Source: Proales similis (taxonomy: Eukaryota; Rotifera; Eurotatoria; Ploima; Proalidae). Taken from it: DNA of 64,000 nucleotides. The position numbers and the translations under genes were made by a program. Numbering within the stretch: the first letter of the stretch is position 1; each line of letters opens with the position of its first letter. Positions 23,975 to 34,155 of the stretch are shown here, piece after piece. Location of the stretch: the NCBI GenBank assembly GCA_019059635.1, contig JAGVRJ010000011.1, positions 682,001 through 746,000 of the forward strand. Reading direction: 5' to 3'. The notes under the pieces are model-generated. The model made no database searches. It was not told the origin of the DNA and worked only from the letters and a program-made list of their open reading frames with translations.

Positions 23975-24982
23975 ATGGTTAGGTGCGGCGATCTTATGAG
24001 CCAGCTCAAAGCAGATAAAAACCCCATAATTGGCAACGGTACCACTCTATCGGCCAACGCAGACTTTGATTTGCCGAGCTGCTTAACAAACACAACCGAT
24101 TCATCCGATCAAAACGCCTATTTGAGACCACTCAATCGACTCGATATTGATGAGCTTAAGTCGCTTTGTCGCGATTGGTTTCCTGTCGAGTATGTTCTTA
24201 AAAATTATTTAAATCCGCTTGGTATCCGCTAAACGAAACTGGTGAAGATATCCAGACATTTGGTACAACGACATTACCTCAGGCGATCGTTTTTTCTCAA
24301 GAGCAGTAATTCAAAACGAACGAATTGCGGCAATAATTGTCGCCCAAGTCCGCGACCGAGCCACGTCAGAAAGAGAAGGAAATCACATTTTAGCCAGCCG
24401 ATTTAGATTTGAAACCCAGGTTGCTTACATTCTCAGCTTAGGTGTAGCTCGTGAATATCGACAACGAGGCTTAGGTAAGTACATCAAATAAAGCATATTT
24501 CAAACAGAATCTCTAATTCGGTTTTTAAAATTTCCAAGCATCGCTTTTGATCAAAACTTTAATAAATTTTCTTCAAGAAAACACCAAGTGCAAAGCCATC
24601 TATCTACACGTCCTTCATTCCAACCAAGTTGCAATTCAGTTTTATGAAAAGCACAACTTTCGGCGCATTCTTTACTTGCCGCAGTATTACACAATCCAAG
24701 GAAGACCTCAGGACGGCTTTTGCTACGTGCTTTACATGAACGGGGGTGAACCTCCAGTTCCCATATCATATCCTTTTCTAAGAAATCTTGTTTCACTAAT
24801 TCAACTCTCACTATTTCCCTAACTTTTCTCTATTTACAGAGCGGTTAAAAATAGCCTGGACGCTTTTAAAAAATTGCAATCCGTGTTCTTTTGGAGCAAA
24901 GCTATTTGGCAAAGTAAGAGGCTTGGTGAGGAAGGGCGTTCAATTAGCTCATCGCTATTACTCGGACTTGAAAGACTGCTAG
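23975..24982 (+). CDS. NAA60: N-alpha-acetyltransferase 60 (Golgi, NatF)
   Basis: Acetylates N-termini of transmembrane proteins on the cytosolic side of the Golgi. The frame opens at ATG 23975 or 23996. Exon 1 has LRPLNRLDIDELKSLCRDWFPVE; a 58-nt intron (24190-24247) restores YPDIWYNDIT, near-identical to animal NAA60. Next come FRFETQVAYILSLGVAREYRQRGLG (two parts; RxxGLG acetyl-CoA loop), a second intron, ASLLIKTLINFL, AIYLHVLHSNQVAIQFYEKHNF and YLPQYYTIQGRPQDGF. The last exon, spliced at TTTACAGAG, gives a basic amphipathic tail (KLFGKVRGLVRKGVQLAHRYY), as expected for the C-terminal helices that attach NAA60 to membranes. Only 45 nt separate its stop from the NAA80 ATG, with no AATAAA between. 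Confidence 0.93.
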
Positions 24983-25027
24983 AGTTCGCCAACATAATAT
25001 TTGTTCTACTGATCATATCATAACGCC

Positions 25028-25792
25028 ATGTATGAACGTTTGTTTACGGGCCGCGATTCGAGTCCATATCTATTTAAAACTCTTGACGAAAACTGGCTCC
25101 AAGAGACGGCCCGACTCTTAAACAGTGAGTGGCCAAGGAGTTTGAGCCAGCGGGTGCTAAGTCTGAGAGCTATTGTCAGAGGAAACGTTTCTGCATCCAA
25201 CTCGCCTCGTCTTAAAATTCCTTCAGCTTTCATTCTTATCAAACAAGACGTCCAGCAAGTAGTGGGACATGTTTCTATTATCTACATTGTGACCTTAACA
25301 AACCAACGTTTGCCATATATTCAATCGGTTATCATAGATCCGAAGTTTAGAGGTCTTGGTCTGGGCCGAGAGATAATGCTTCTCTCTGAGCAATACATTC
25401 GAGACTATGCAGAGAACAATAACGTTCAGCTGGACCATGTCTACTTGAATACCAAGGATCAACAGGGCTTTTACAAGTCGCTTGGCTTTGAGCCCATTCA
25501 GCCTATTGAGTATTTTCCTCTTAAGGAAAGCAAATGTTCGGCAATCGCTCAAAACCTTTTTAACAATATGAGCAACTCGAATCAAAGAACAGCTTCGACT
25601 AATATCGCTGAGGTCAACGTTGGTCCTAATGGAATGAATACTCATCAAATAGAAACGACTTCGGCTCGGGAAAAGAATTGTCCACCGCCTCCACCGCCTC
25701 TTCCGTTTACAATATCGGAAGGCAGATTTCTTCAAAATCATACATCTGGCGCCGCTATATATTGGTTTAGGAAAAGGTTGAACCCTGCTTGA
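25028..25792 (+). CDS. NAA80: N-alpha-acetyltransferase 80 (actin N-terminal acetyltransferase)
   Basis: Acetylates the processed acidic N-terminus of actin. Single exon, 254 aa. The GNAT core runs about 20-165: LNSEWPRSLSQRVLSLR (human-like INDQWPRS segment), QVVGHVSI, VIIDPKFRGLGLGREIML (RGLGLG acetyl-CoA loop) and HVYLNTKDQQGFYKSLGFE. After a linker lies NCPPPPPPLPFTIS (about 217-230), the poly-proline segment that in NAA80 binds profilin-actin, then the conserved end AIYWFRKRL. The combination of core, PPPPPPLP and final W motif is diagnostic. AATAAA at 25846. It sits directly behind NAA60, a distant relative in the same enzyme class. Confidence 0.95.
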   Translation: MYERLFTGRDSSPYLFKTLDENWLQETARLLNSEWPRSLSQRVLSLRAIVRGNVSASNSPRLKIPSAFILIKQDVQQVVGHVSIIYIVTLTNQRLPYIQSVIIDPKFRGLGLGREIMLLSEQYIRDYAENNNVQLDHVYLNTKDQQGFYKSLGFEPIQPIEYFPLKESKCSAIAQNLFNNMSNSNQRTASTNIAEVNVGPNGMNTHQIETTSAREKNCPPPPPPLPFTISEGRFLQNHTSGAAIYWFRKRLNPA

Positions 25793-25845
25793 GTTGCCAT
25801 CCCTGTGTGAATGAAGTCTTTTATTTTAAACCAATATCTCCTTTG

Positions 25846-25851
25846 AATAAA
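25846..25851 (+). terminator. poly(A) signal of NAA80 (and possibly NAA60)
   Basis: AATAAA 53 nt after the NAA80 stop. It is the first clear AATAAA after the NAA60 stop. Confidence 0.5.
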
Positions 25852-25956
25852 TCGACCGAAGCTAGTGCTTGAAAAAGCTCGTAAATTCGATGAGCTTACT
25901 TAGCGGCCAAACGACGAGTGGTTTATTTTGATTCGTAGTCTGATCTAAGTTAAAGA

Positions 25957-27334
25957 ATGAGTCGTCATGAAGTTGTCGGAGCGCGTTCTTGGTGCGAGTC
26001 AATGTGTTCCCCAGAAGAGTTCAAGCTTAGAACCGAAAATCGACTCGTTCACAAGTTGGAGAGAACAACGAATGGAAAGTAAGGAGTTGTATTCAAGTGA
26101 AACTATCTCTTTATTATTTCGTTAAAAGCTCAAGAAAAGGCTCGTTCTAGTCAAAGAATATAGTCGACCGGCTGCTGGTCAAGAGGAGAAACGAGTCGAA
26201 ATTCGAAGTCTAGCTGCTCTCGAGAAAACAGCCGACTATCTCATCACTGAGTAGGCTGTGACCAGAATAACTCACAAAAACCTCAAGTTTAGCTTGCCTT
26301 GAAGAGTTTACAACCGCCCGGATGTAGACGATCTGTGCAAATACGAATTTCTCTTTGACCGCTTCAGGGCTGTTCGGAAAGACCTGATTATAACCGGTGC
26401 AGTTGGCGACCAAGCTACAAGAATCAACGAAGTCATCCTTGCTTTCCTTCTTTTAAGCGACTACAAGTAAATCGAGTTTGTTTCCTTTATGAGTTGATTT
26501 CAGTCAACTGACGCGGCTTACAAATAGACTAGGCGGATCGTCGGGATTTGACGAGTACCTGAATGATAGACAACTTCACGAGGTGCTTTCGATGGTCGTC
26601 CACAGTCCCAATAGTCGCGATCCCAGGGTCTACGACTCAATCTATTTGCTGCTGAATATGGACAAAGAAAAAGAGCTGGACGACCTGCTGCGACGTCGAG
26701 GCCGCGCTGAAAGGTAAGGAAGGCTCTGTTCGTCAATAATCCATCACTTTTTTACTTAAAATGAAATTTTCAGACATGAGAGCTTATTCTCCAACACATT
26801 TCAACTGGTCTGCTCTTATCATCATAGCAACTTTGTTCGAGTACTCAACCTATTTGAGCGAATGCCACTCATCTGTCAATTGGCGTTCCACAAAAAGCTA
26901 CGTTCCATTCAATTGTAAATATACACATCAGTTCCTTGCTCCGGGCTATTGAAGGCCTTAAAGATCAGCAAGGGAAATGATAAAGCGTATGAACTGTGGA
27001 TACTCGTTCAAGAACTGCCGCTATCCAACTTCTCACCTTCTCAGCCTTCTTCGACTGGACCTCGATGACCTCAACGAATTAAACAAGCAGAAATTAATCA
27101 GCTTAGACGACGGGGAATTTGTTATCTTCTCCAGGCAGAATTCAAATCACATTGGCAAGTTGGTAAGCTGAGAACGTCTATTCTTTCCAATCTGACAGTC
27201 CGATCTAAACATCTTCTTCTTTCCTCTCTGCTTCGTATCGCTTAAAGAATCGCAAACGATCAGTTCAAATAGAAAAGAAACTGGAACAGCTGGTCGAAAG
27301 CGATTTTCTCCTCGACTGCACATGGGGCATTTGA
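25957..27334 (+). CDS. SAC3D1: SAC3 domain-containing protein 1
   Basis: SAC3/GANP-family protein; mammalian SAC3D1 (SHD1) is linked to centrosome duplication, and the domain resembles the mRNA-export scaffold GANP. Exons give GARSWCESMCSPEEFKLRTENRLVHKLERT, VKEYSRPAAGQEEKRVEIRSL (signature SAC3 segment), AALEKTADYLITE, YNRPDVDDLCKYEFLFDRFRAVRKDL, SGFDEYLNDRQLHEVL, DPRVYDSIYLLLNMDKEKEL, FSNTFQLVCSYHHSNFVRVLNLFERMPLICQLAFHKKLRSIQL (two parts), LLRLDLDDLNELNKQKLISLDDGEFVIF, and a final exon ending FLLDCTWGI. Order and matches follow human SAC3D1. Splice sites around 26910-27020 could not be resolved unambiguously, because short frames there compete; a poly-exon model or a sequence error is possible. 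Confidence 0.88.
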
Positions 27335-27473
27335 ACATTAGCTAGACCGTTTAGACAAATTAATCATCGACAACGAAGAATAAACTCGAACGTCCGTTCT
27401 TTTCTATTAATCTCCCTTTAAAGTAACCGAACGAGAAATGCAGAAAAAATTAAACGACTTGAGACGCTATTAG

Positions 27474-29238
27474 CATAAAAGAGATCAGCGAAATCTCTGC
27501 TGAGCTGTACGCTGCATCTATACAATTGCAGAATAACGTTCAGCTTGCAATTGTCAGATTCGGTTCTATCGATTTAGTATCTAGGATGAATCAGATGTCG
27601 GCGCTGGCCGCTAACATTGCATCGAGCCTTAAATCGGATGCAAGTGCTGGTATAACCAGCTCGGTAGTGTCCCATGACCGTCATACATGCACACAGTCAT
27701 CTGGCACTCACAATCATCCAAATTTGAGTCATCAGGAGAGAGCAAGCCATTCGCATCATATAGGCACCAATCTCACTGACCTGACTGTCTGCTGGCACAA
27801 AGATTCATGCAGCGAACCCTACTTTCTGTGTTCAGAACCTCCTTGCCAAGGTACAAGCCTCATTTAAACCCAAACACCCTAACCATCTAAACTGGACAAA
27901 AAACATTTGAAGCAAATCAACCAGTTTATGAAAGTTGCTTAAATCATCCCGATAAGGTGCATGTTGATGGCGAACACGGTTATCGAGAAGAGACCACTTC
28001 TATCGCTGGAGAAATTTCATCCTTCGGAGGTGAGTTGTCATCTTTTCTTTCTATCCAAACTAATTTCGTCAGCGATAGGACCGAGAAATGAACCTGAACA
28101 GTGTACTGATGCTGACCAGAGTGAGTTCGATGACGAATTTAGTTCTATGGTGGTCAAATCAGACGCAACTGGCTGCTCGCAAATATTCGAAAGACTGTGC
28201 AACAGCTATCTTCCTCTTTCGGATCGGTTAAATTTAGCCCAGCAGTTGGGCGATCCGACTGCACGTGATTCTTTTTCGAAGCGGTAAATGTTTGAATTTG
28301 CTAGTCAAGTTTCAGTCTGACCAAGAACAATTGAAACAGAGACTTAATTGCCCAAGTTGAGGTTTACAATAAGCATTGCCGCGTAAAAAGCCACATGCTT
28401 CAAGTGAAGTCTGGATCGGAGGAGCACGCAGTTGTTTGTGGCTTTATCAAAGTGCACTGGAATCTCCAAAAGCCGATAAGGCTTACTTGGCGAGGAGAAA
28501 AACTAGACATGCACGAAATCCTTAATGACCGCGAAAGTACCGCACTTGATGGGTTCAAAGCCTTGTCAATTTCAAGGTTAAGTGAGAAGAAACACTTAAG
28601 AGCAGCTTGGGACGATTCGTCTATTGAGTCAAGTATTTTCGAACAAAGAGGAGGCACCCTTACACGGTCTCATACTGTTCGACTTAAATCAAACAAGAGC
28701 CAAAGGCTCGAGCTAGGAACCTTAGCCGGAACGAGCCAAGAAGACCAGCATTTCATTCCAACCTATGGTAGTGTATCGACCATTTGGCTCGACACCAGCG
28801 TCACTAGCTCTCAGGCTATTCGTATTCTCTTTGATAAATATCATGTGAGTCTTTTTTTAAATTAAATTGACGATCAAATTTCAAAGCAGACTTCAAAACT
28901 AGATTGGTGACTCAGCGGCCGATTACTCTTTGTACAAAGTCTATGGATCAGGAGAAAAGAAAGAACTAGACAGTGACCAATTTCCTCTAATGCATCGGCT
29001 GTGGATGGGACCGTTTGAAGAGAAGCGATTTTTTATTATGGAAAAGGGTCGAGAGTGCCAGGTCAGCGAAGAAGTGGCTGCGTTGGCTTCGCTACCCGCC
29101 TCATTAATTAATGAACTGATAGAGAACAGCTATGGGCGAGAAATTAAAGAGATCGAATCCATACGGCGTTCGTTTGAAACTTATGAGCGATGCCTTACTA
29201 GGGCCCTCAACCTCAAAAGTCATCTAATAATTGAATAA
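27474..29238 (+). CDS. Ras-association domain family protein, RASSF2/4/6-like
   Basis: Adaptor with a RA domain and a SARAH helix; RASSF2/4/6 bind MST/Hippo kinases and KRAS. Downstream exons match RASSF2/4/6 in order: RDLIAQVEVYNKHCRVKSHML, VCGFIKVHWNLQKPIRLTWRGEKL (signature ISWGLRRPIRL equivalent), a Ser/Arg linker, HFIPTYGSVSTIWLDTSVTSSQAIRILFDKY, then after an intron ADYSLYKVYGSGEKKELDSDQFPLMHRLWMGPFEEKRFFIMEK (RA domain, in two blocks) and a final helix GREIKEIESIRRSFETYERCL (SARAH). Upstream exons in the same frame add about 200 residues: a helical segment (ISAELYAASIQLQNNVQLAI), a His/Ser-rich part and a Cys/His cluster (CWHKDSC..FLC..PPC....C..H). The true 5' end is not resolved. Confidence 0.85.
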
Positions 29239-29480
29239 ACCTGCTGGCAAACGTGTCTGGAAATTTCTCTTTCACTCTTTCATTCTGCTTATTTTGTTCG
29301 ATGGCCGTAAATAAATCAGCCAACTGTTTTCTTAATCAACGCAAACAAATTTATTTTGACACAGACTCACGGTTGTGCGCGATGATCTACAAGACAAGCC
29401 AAGTGCTACTCTGCATTTGATTATACAAATCGCCTGCAACAGCAAATCACTTATCATGATCCAGACAAAAGAGTTGAGTT

Positions 29481-30706
29481 ATGGATCGCAAGAGTTTGCT
29501 CACAAAAACATTCCCAGCGTGTGCTAGCGAGGCACTTGCTCTGATAAAATCGAGACGACAGATAGCCAGTCGAGAAGAGCTTGTGAAACTCGCTCTTGAA
29601 TATGTTTTCATGAACGAATTCGACCGGGAGCAACAATGCTGGATTAAGGTGAGTTCAAGCAAATCGTCAAAGGCCGAATGTTGACCAGATTTGCTGTTAA
29701 TCAGAAAACAAACAGCATGCAAGACTTGCAATGCACTGATTGCATCCTGAATGCTCTTGAGAGCCAGAAAGACCCCGAAATGTGCGAGTTTGTTTTCGAC
29801 ATATGTTTCGGAGATGTGTATGAACAGCTCTCGATTAAGCCGTTACTTCAACAGCTCATGAGTTATGCCATCAGCCTCAAAGCCAAACTTGTGCTTGAAT
29901 CGAGTGCCAAATGGGTTCTGGTGAATATCGGCAGCGAGATAATCCAAAGCATGTTTGATCAGCTAGTCAAAGAACACTTGCTTCTGGCATTCAACTTAGA
30001 TGAGAACGGAAACAGCGCCGTTCTTATGGATCTGGTCGAGTGCTGTCCTTTGTTTGCAAGTGTCTTCCTGGTCATTGTACTCGACATGCTGTCTACAGAC
30101 TCCTTATCTAACTTGGAAGCGTGCTTTCCAAAGCTTGTCAATTTATTCGAGCACTGGATCAAATTGAAGTCAACACTTCCTATTTTAGCCTACGAGGCCA
30201 GCATAAATAATTCCAGCTCGTACATGCTTAACCCAGTGCCAGCGCTCATTAATATTGGCACTAGTCTTCCAATCAAAAAGTACTTGGAGCTTAGAGACGC
30301 AGGTGACGACGTAGATCGTCGAGTTGAACTCTTGAGCTCTTGTTCTGCTCGAGCTAGTAGAATGTTTATTGACACGGCCAAGCCAATGGGAGATCACTTG
30401 AAAAAGGTGTTGGACAAGAGCATTTTGAATTTGCTCAGCCGTAAACAGTTTGAATCGTTGATTGAGAGACTGGCCGATTTGTGTGCCAAAGTGAGGAAGC
30501 CAGATGAAGCCGAAACCAACAAGCAAGCTGAGTGCATCGCGGAGAGTATTAAACGCGAATGCCTTGAGCGCTTGTCGCAAGTGCTTAAACTGAGCTTCGA
30601 GTGTCAAATACTAGAGTTAAACCAGCAAGAGGTCAAGCAGTTACTCGAGCAGTCTAACGCCTTTGACGCGTGCGAATTGCAGCACATTTCAGCTTATTCA
30701 AGCTAA
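29481..30706 (+). CDS. INTS15: Integrator complex subunit 15 (C7orf26 family)
   Basis: INTS15 belongs to the INTS10/13/14 module of Integrator, which processes snRNAs and attenuates RNA polymerase II. Exon 1 is 29481-29648 (56 codons), the intron 29649-29704 (56 nt, GT-AG), exon 2 continues to 30706; total 389 aa. Matches to human C7orf26: SLLTKTFPACASEALALIKSRR at the start, KTNSMQDLQ (human RLNSLQELQ), LVLESSAKWVL (human PVLECAASWLQ), VECCPLFASVFLVIVLDM (human SASPRFCCQFITSV), WIKLKSTLPILAYE, and a helical repeat architecture throughout. The human C-terminal Pro/His-rich tail is absent. The match is distributed, not motif-based, so I rate it slightly below the enzymes. AATAAA at 30897. Confidence 0.8.
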
Positions 30707-32768
30707 ATTTCCCGCGGGCAAAAACAGAGCAAGCTAAATATTGACGAGCACGATGGCAATCAAGCTCGTTCTTCTTTATTCCTAATTTAATTTTTTCCCC
30801 TACTCCTTCTAATTCTAACCAATTCCCCTAGTCTTACTAGCGCTATCGCTTCTCTACGTCTTGCTTTCTCTGCCCCTTTTCTCAAGCTCGTCCAAGAATA
30901 AATTGAGTTTTATGAAATAATCAGTGAGCACCATCTCCTACGGTGCGGGCGCAAACAAACGCTCAGTGGTGTGTAATTCAAGCGACCGTAAAGCCGTTAG
31001 ATAAGCGAACAAGATCGACGTGGCTCAAGACCAAACAGTTTCGAATTAATCTTGGTCTTGATTTACAGTAAGCGTTCGACTAATGAGCGGCTGCGTTATG
31101 TTGCTAAACCATCCAGTTTTGGGCTTTATTTTTACAACAAAGTCTATTGCGAGCCTCAGATGTTTTCTTTTGCCTTTTTTCTTTCAATCGTTTGATTTCT
31201 CGGCGTTCTTTTCTATGAAATTCAAGATTCCGACTTTACCCAGTCCATAAGCCATAAAAGTCTGCTTTTATGAAATCGCCCCCATGTTTTCATTTTGCCT
31301 TCTATTTTCACCGGCGCCAGACAGCAGCCTGTTTGGCTTTCAGTCGAATGCTGCGTTTTATTGCGTGTGCGTGTGTTGGCATTTGTGCCAAGTGCCAGGT
31401 TCTGAAGGCGGCAGCTATGCTTTTGCAAAAGAGAGGTGCGCGCATTATGAGAGCGCTGCTCGATGAATTAATCATGAGATAAAAAAAAATGAGAAAAGAG
31501 AGTTAGAGAGGAAAAAAAGAAACGAGAAAGCGAGCTTGCGCGTTGGTAGCGCTTGAACGATACGAAACGATTGAATTGCTTCGAGCAAAATCACAATCAA
31601 CCACCAACCAAGCATGGCTATGCGGATGGTGGTGGGCAAGGAAAGCCCAAATTGCTTCAAGGTTAGATGGCTTCGCGTGAAACAAGCAAAATCGATTGCA
31701 TCATAATCGGTCGCTTGCTCAGGAAGCTATATATTGCTCGTCTAAGCATGTTGGAAGAGTTCGAAGCAGGCGCTCTATTGTTTACTTAAAAATTGATAGC
31801 GAGCTTCAAACTGCTTGATTTATCTATGCAGCTTGTGTGCCGGCGGTTGTGATGGCGCCGAGTACACTATTCAAGTCGAGCACGATTACCGTACGTGTTG
31901 ATTAGCTAGCTCGCGTTAAGATTATGACGAGAAGCTATTCTCAATTGTTGCAGCTCAAGCCTTCAAGACTATTCCCGCATACTCGGCCAAAAATTCAATC
32001 ATCATCATTACTTTCATTGCCAACTGTCGAACCAATCTCACCGCAAAGACTTCACCACTTTTCCACATCTTTGCCTTTATTCTTGAGTTTTTTTTCTTCT
32101 CCTTCTCTATTCTCCGACGGTTTCCTCTATTTCATATCCTTTTCTTGGATATAAACCAACTTAAGTATTACTTGGAGGGACCTTTGTGTTTTTGTTGGTT
32201 TTTCGGTACGATGAGATGCTTCATTTTCGCCTTGCACGTAACGAATTCTATAAGAACGCGATGAATGGTTGGAGAGCTTTCTTTTCTTGTCTATTTGACG
32301 CGAGCGCTGAAAAGACCCTAGTCGCATTCTAAAAGGTTTCATAAACATGAGACCCGCGAGGATGCTGCCGATTGAGTTATGCGAGCAATGACAACACACA
32401 CACGCACGAACCCTAAAACATACACAACACTTAGCTCCGAGTTGTTGGAGGCCGAAATGCGCTTTACTTTCAATGTTGTACTAGCTCGTACAAACAACTA
32501 GTTTGAATTTAAAATTTGCCTTTAACATTAGATCGGGCGAACAGAATGGCAGAGCGAACCGCTTGAGCCCTAGAATATTTTTTATCGTTGAGGTGTCAAC
32601 TCGTCGCAAGGCTGCACATAAAAAAACAATACGTAATTTAAATCCAAACTTGAGCCAATAAAGAGGAGGACGAATTAATTCTACACTCTGCACTACGCCA
32701 CTAATCTCTGAAACGAGCGAGGCATTCTCTAGCCGCGGCAATAAGAGCTGTTGAACCAGGGCTGAGCC
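30707..32768. other. Long intergenic region
   Basis: About 2 kb without a convincing gene. It contains the INTS15 poly(A) signal (30897-30902). Open frames at 31222-31482, 31472-31685, 31924-32154 and 32127-32399 on both strands have no recognisable domain. 31490-31530 is purine-rich, 32080-32150 pyrimidine-rich. Confidence 0.5.
30897..30902 (+). terminator. poly(A) signal of INTS15
   Basis: AATAAA about 190 nt after the INTS15 stop. Confidence 0.5.
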
Positions 32769-33794
32769 ATGTTCGAGATCACAACGCGGTTGCCGAACTC
32801 CTTCTTATACAGCAGCGCACGAAATGATGACGAGTACGATAGTCGCGCAAGCAGGCGTCCACCTCCTTTCATGAGCCGAAGACGTTCGTCATCGCTAAGT
32901 GGGCGTCTGACTGATCATTCCGATTTGAAGAGCCACTCTTACGATCTCGATCGAATAATGAATCCTGTGGAAAACCGCTACGGCGATTCCGCATCGACCT
33001 CGTCGTCATCAGGTTACCATCAAGCTTCAGCCGGATTTTCAATACCAATAGCTTTAACCAACAGCCGTTCGAGCTCGGCCCAAAATCCCAGAAGATATGT
33101 TGCTCGCGTAGTTCAGAATTTAAACTCGCCATCAAGATTCCGCGACTCTTCTACGGGGAGATCGACTGTTTTGCCGGTCTATATTGAAAAAAGCTCCGAG
33201 TTGAAGCCGAATTTACCTGTAATTGAACGAGAATCTCCAAGTTCGGGAGGCGTAACGATTCCGGTCAAATACAATACTCAAGAGGAATCAAAATATTCGA
33301 CAAGCAGCAGTCGACCAAGCAGTGCATACCAGTACTCGCCGGTTACCAACTACTTCTTTTCAAACGAGGGGCAAGGATCAAGAAGAGACGAGTCCAAGTT
33401 CAGCTTGCGAAATGACAACAATTCAGCATACATAAACCGTTTGGCGCCAAAAAACTATTCAGTGATAAGTGGCATAAAAACAAACTTAGAAAGCCCCCGA
33501 ACAACAACTAGACCGGGGCCAACTAGCAATCCAGAGCCTAGCATGTATGAAACAGACTATACAAATCGTTTGACCAGTTTTAATACTGAGCTGAACAAGA
33601 ATGTGGCTTACACTTTGGAAAAAGTTGAACTTAAACCGCAGACCCGCTCGGTCGGTATAGCAGGCTCAAGAGACGCACCGCTTGGTCGTTCTTGCCCATC
33701 TCCGTCTCAACAAAAGTCAATTCTTGTGACCAAAAAACCTGAAGCAAGCCCAATCCAAAGGGCACGGAAAAAATCAGTTAGTTTTGCGACCTAG
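32769..33794 (+). CDS. Orphan disordered protein with C-terminal PP1-docking motif
   Basis: Single exon, 341 aa, ATG in good context (GAGCCATGTTC). The sequence is rich in Ser, Arg, Pro, Asn and Tyr, with no predicted fold, membrane segment or signal peptide. It has repeated RRPPPF, RRRSSSLSGR, SSRPSSAY and SRPGP-like patches, many fitting basophilic-kinase or proline-directed sites. The extreme C-terminus is RARKKSVSFAT: K334-K335-S336-V337-S338-F339 fits the RVxF docking motif for protein phosphatase 1 and resembles the KKVSFAD element of PP1 regulatory subunits. A PP1 link is inference from the motif alone. AATAAA at 33908. Confidence 0.7.
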   Translation: MFEITTRLPNSFLYSSARNDDEYDSRASRRPPPFMSRRRSSSLSGRLTDHSDLKSHSYDLDRIMNPVENRYGDSASTSSSSGYHQASAGFSIPIALTNSRSSSAQNPRRYVARVVQNLNSPSRFRDSSTGRSTVLPVYIEKSSELKPNLPVIERESPSSGGVTIPVKYNTQEESKYSTSSSRPSSAYQYSPVTNYFFSNEGQGSRRDESKFSLRNDNNSAYINRLAPKNYSVISGIKTNLESPRTTTRPGPTSNPEPSMYETDYTNRLTSFNTELNKNVAYTLEKVELKPQTRSVGIAGSRDAPLGRSCPSPSQQKSILVTKKPEASPIQRARKKSVSFAT

Positions 33795-34155
33795 ACGAAT
33801 GAGGATGAGCAAGAACGAGAAATCATAAAAGGGATCGAATCAAATCTTTTCCCAATGCTTTGTTTAAAACGCCTTTTTCTGGGAAATTTTGGTGCTGAAT
33901 AGACTTCAATAAAAAAAAAAGCCAAATAAAATCTCAGAACTAATTTTTACGTTAAATTACCGTCCCAATCTGGTTGACATTCGCTCTAATTTGTGTTCTT
34001 GTACCTAAACCCTGAAGCAGATGGCATTGGCAAGTTAGTTTAAACTCAATAAATCAACTCATATTAGGCAAGCTGGAGACTCACGAGCTTAATTTATTCA
34101 AGAACCAAGCATAAGAGATTTTTTTCATCTTTTTGACATTTCGTTTTAATTCAAA
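33795..34155. other. Intergenic, 3' UTR and STX8 promoter
   Basis: AT-rich 361 nt with AATAAA at 33908-33913. No coding signal. Confidence 0.5.
33908..33913 (+). terminator. poly(A) signal
   Basis: AATAAA 114 nt after the stop of the PP1-motif gene, followed by an A run. Confidence 0.5.

Noticed and set aside
24222-24227. GTATCC, a possible U12-type donor in NAA60
   Set aside because: The upstream GTATGT donor at 24190 with acceptor 24247 restores the conserved FPVEYPDIWYNDIT exactly, and no U12 branch site is present.
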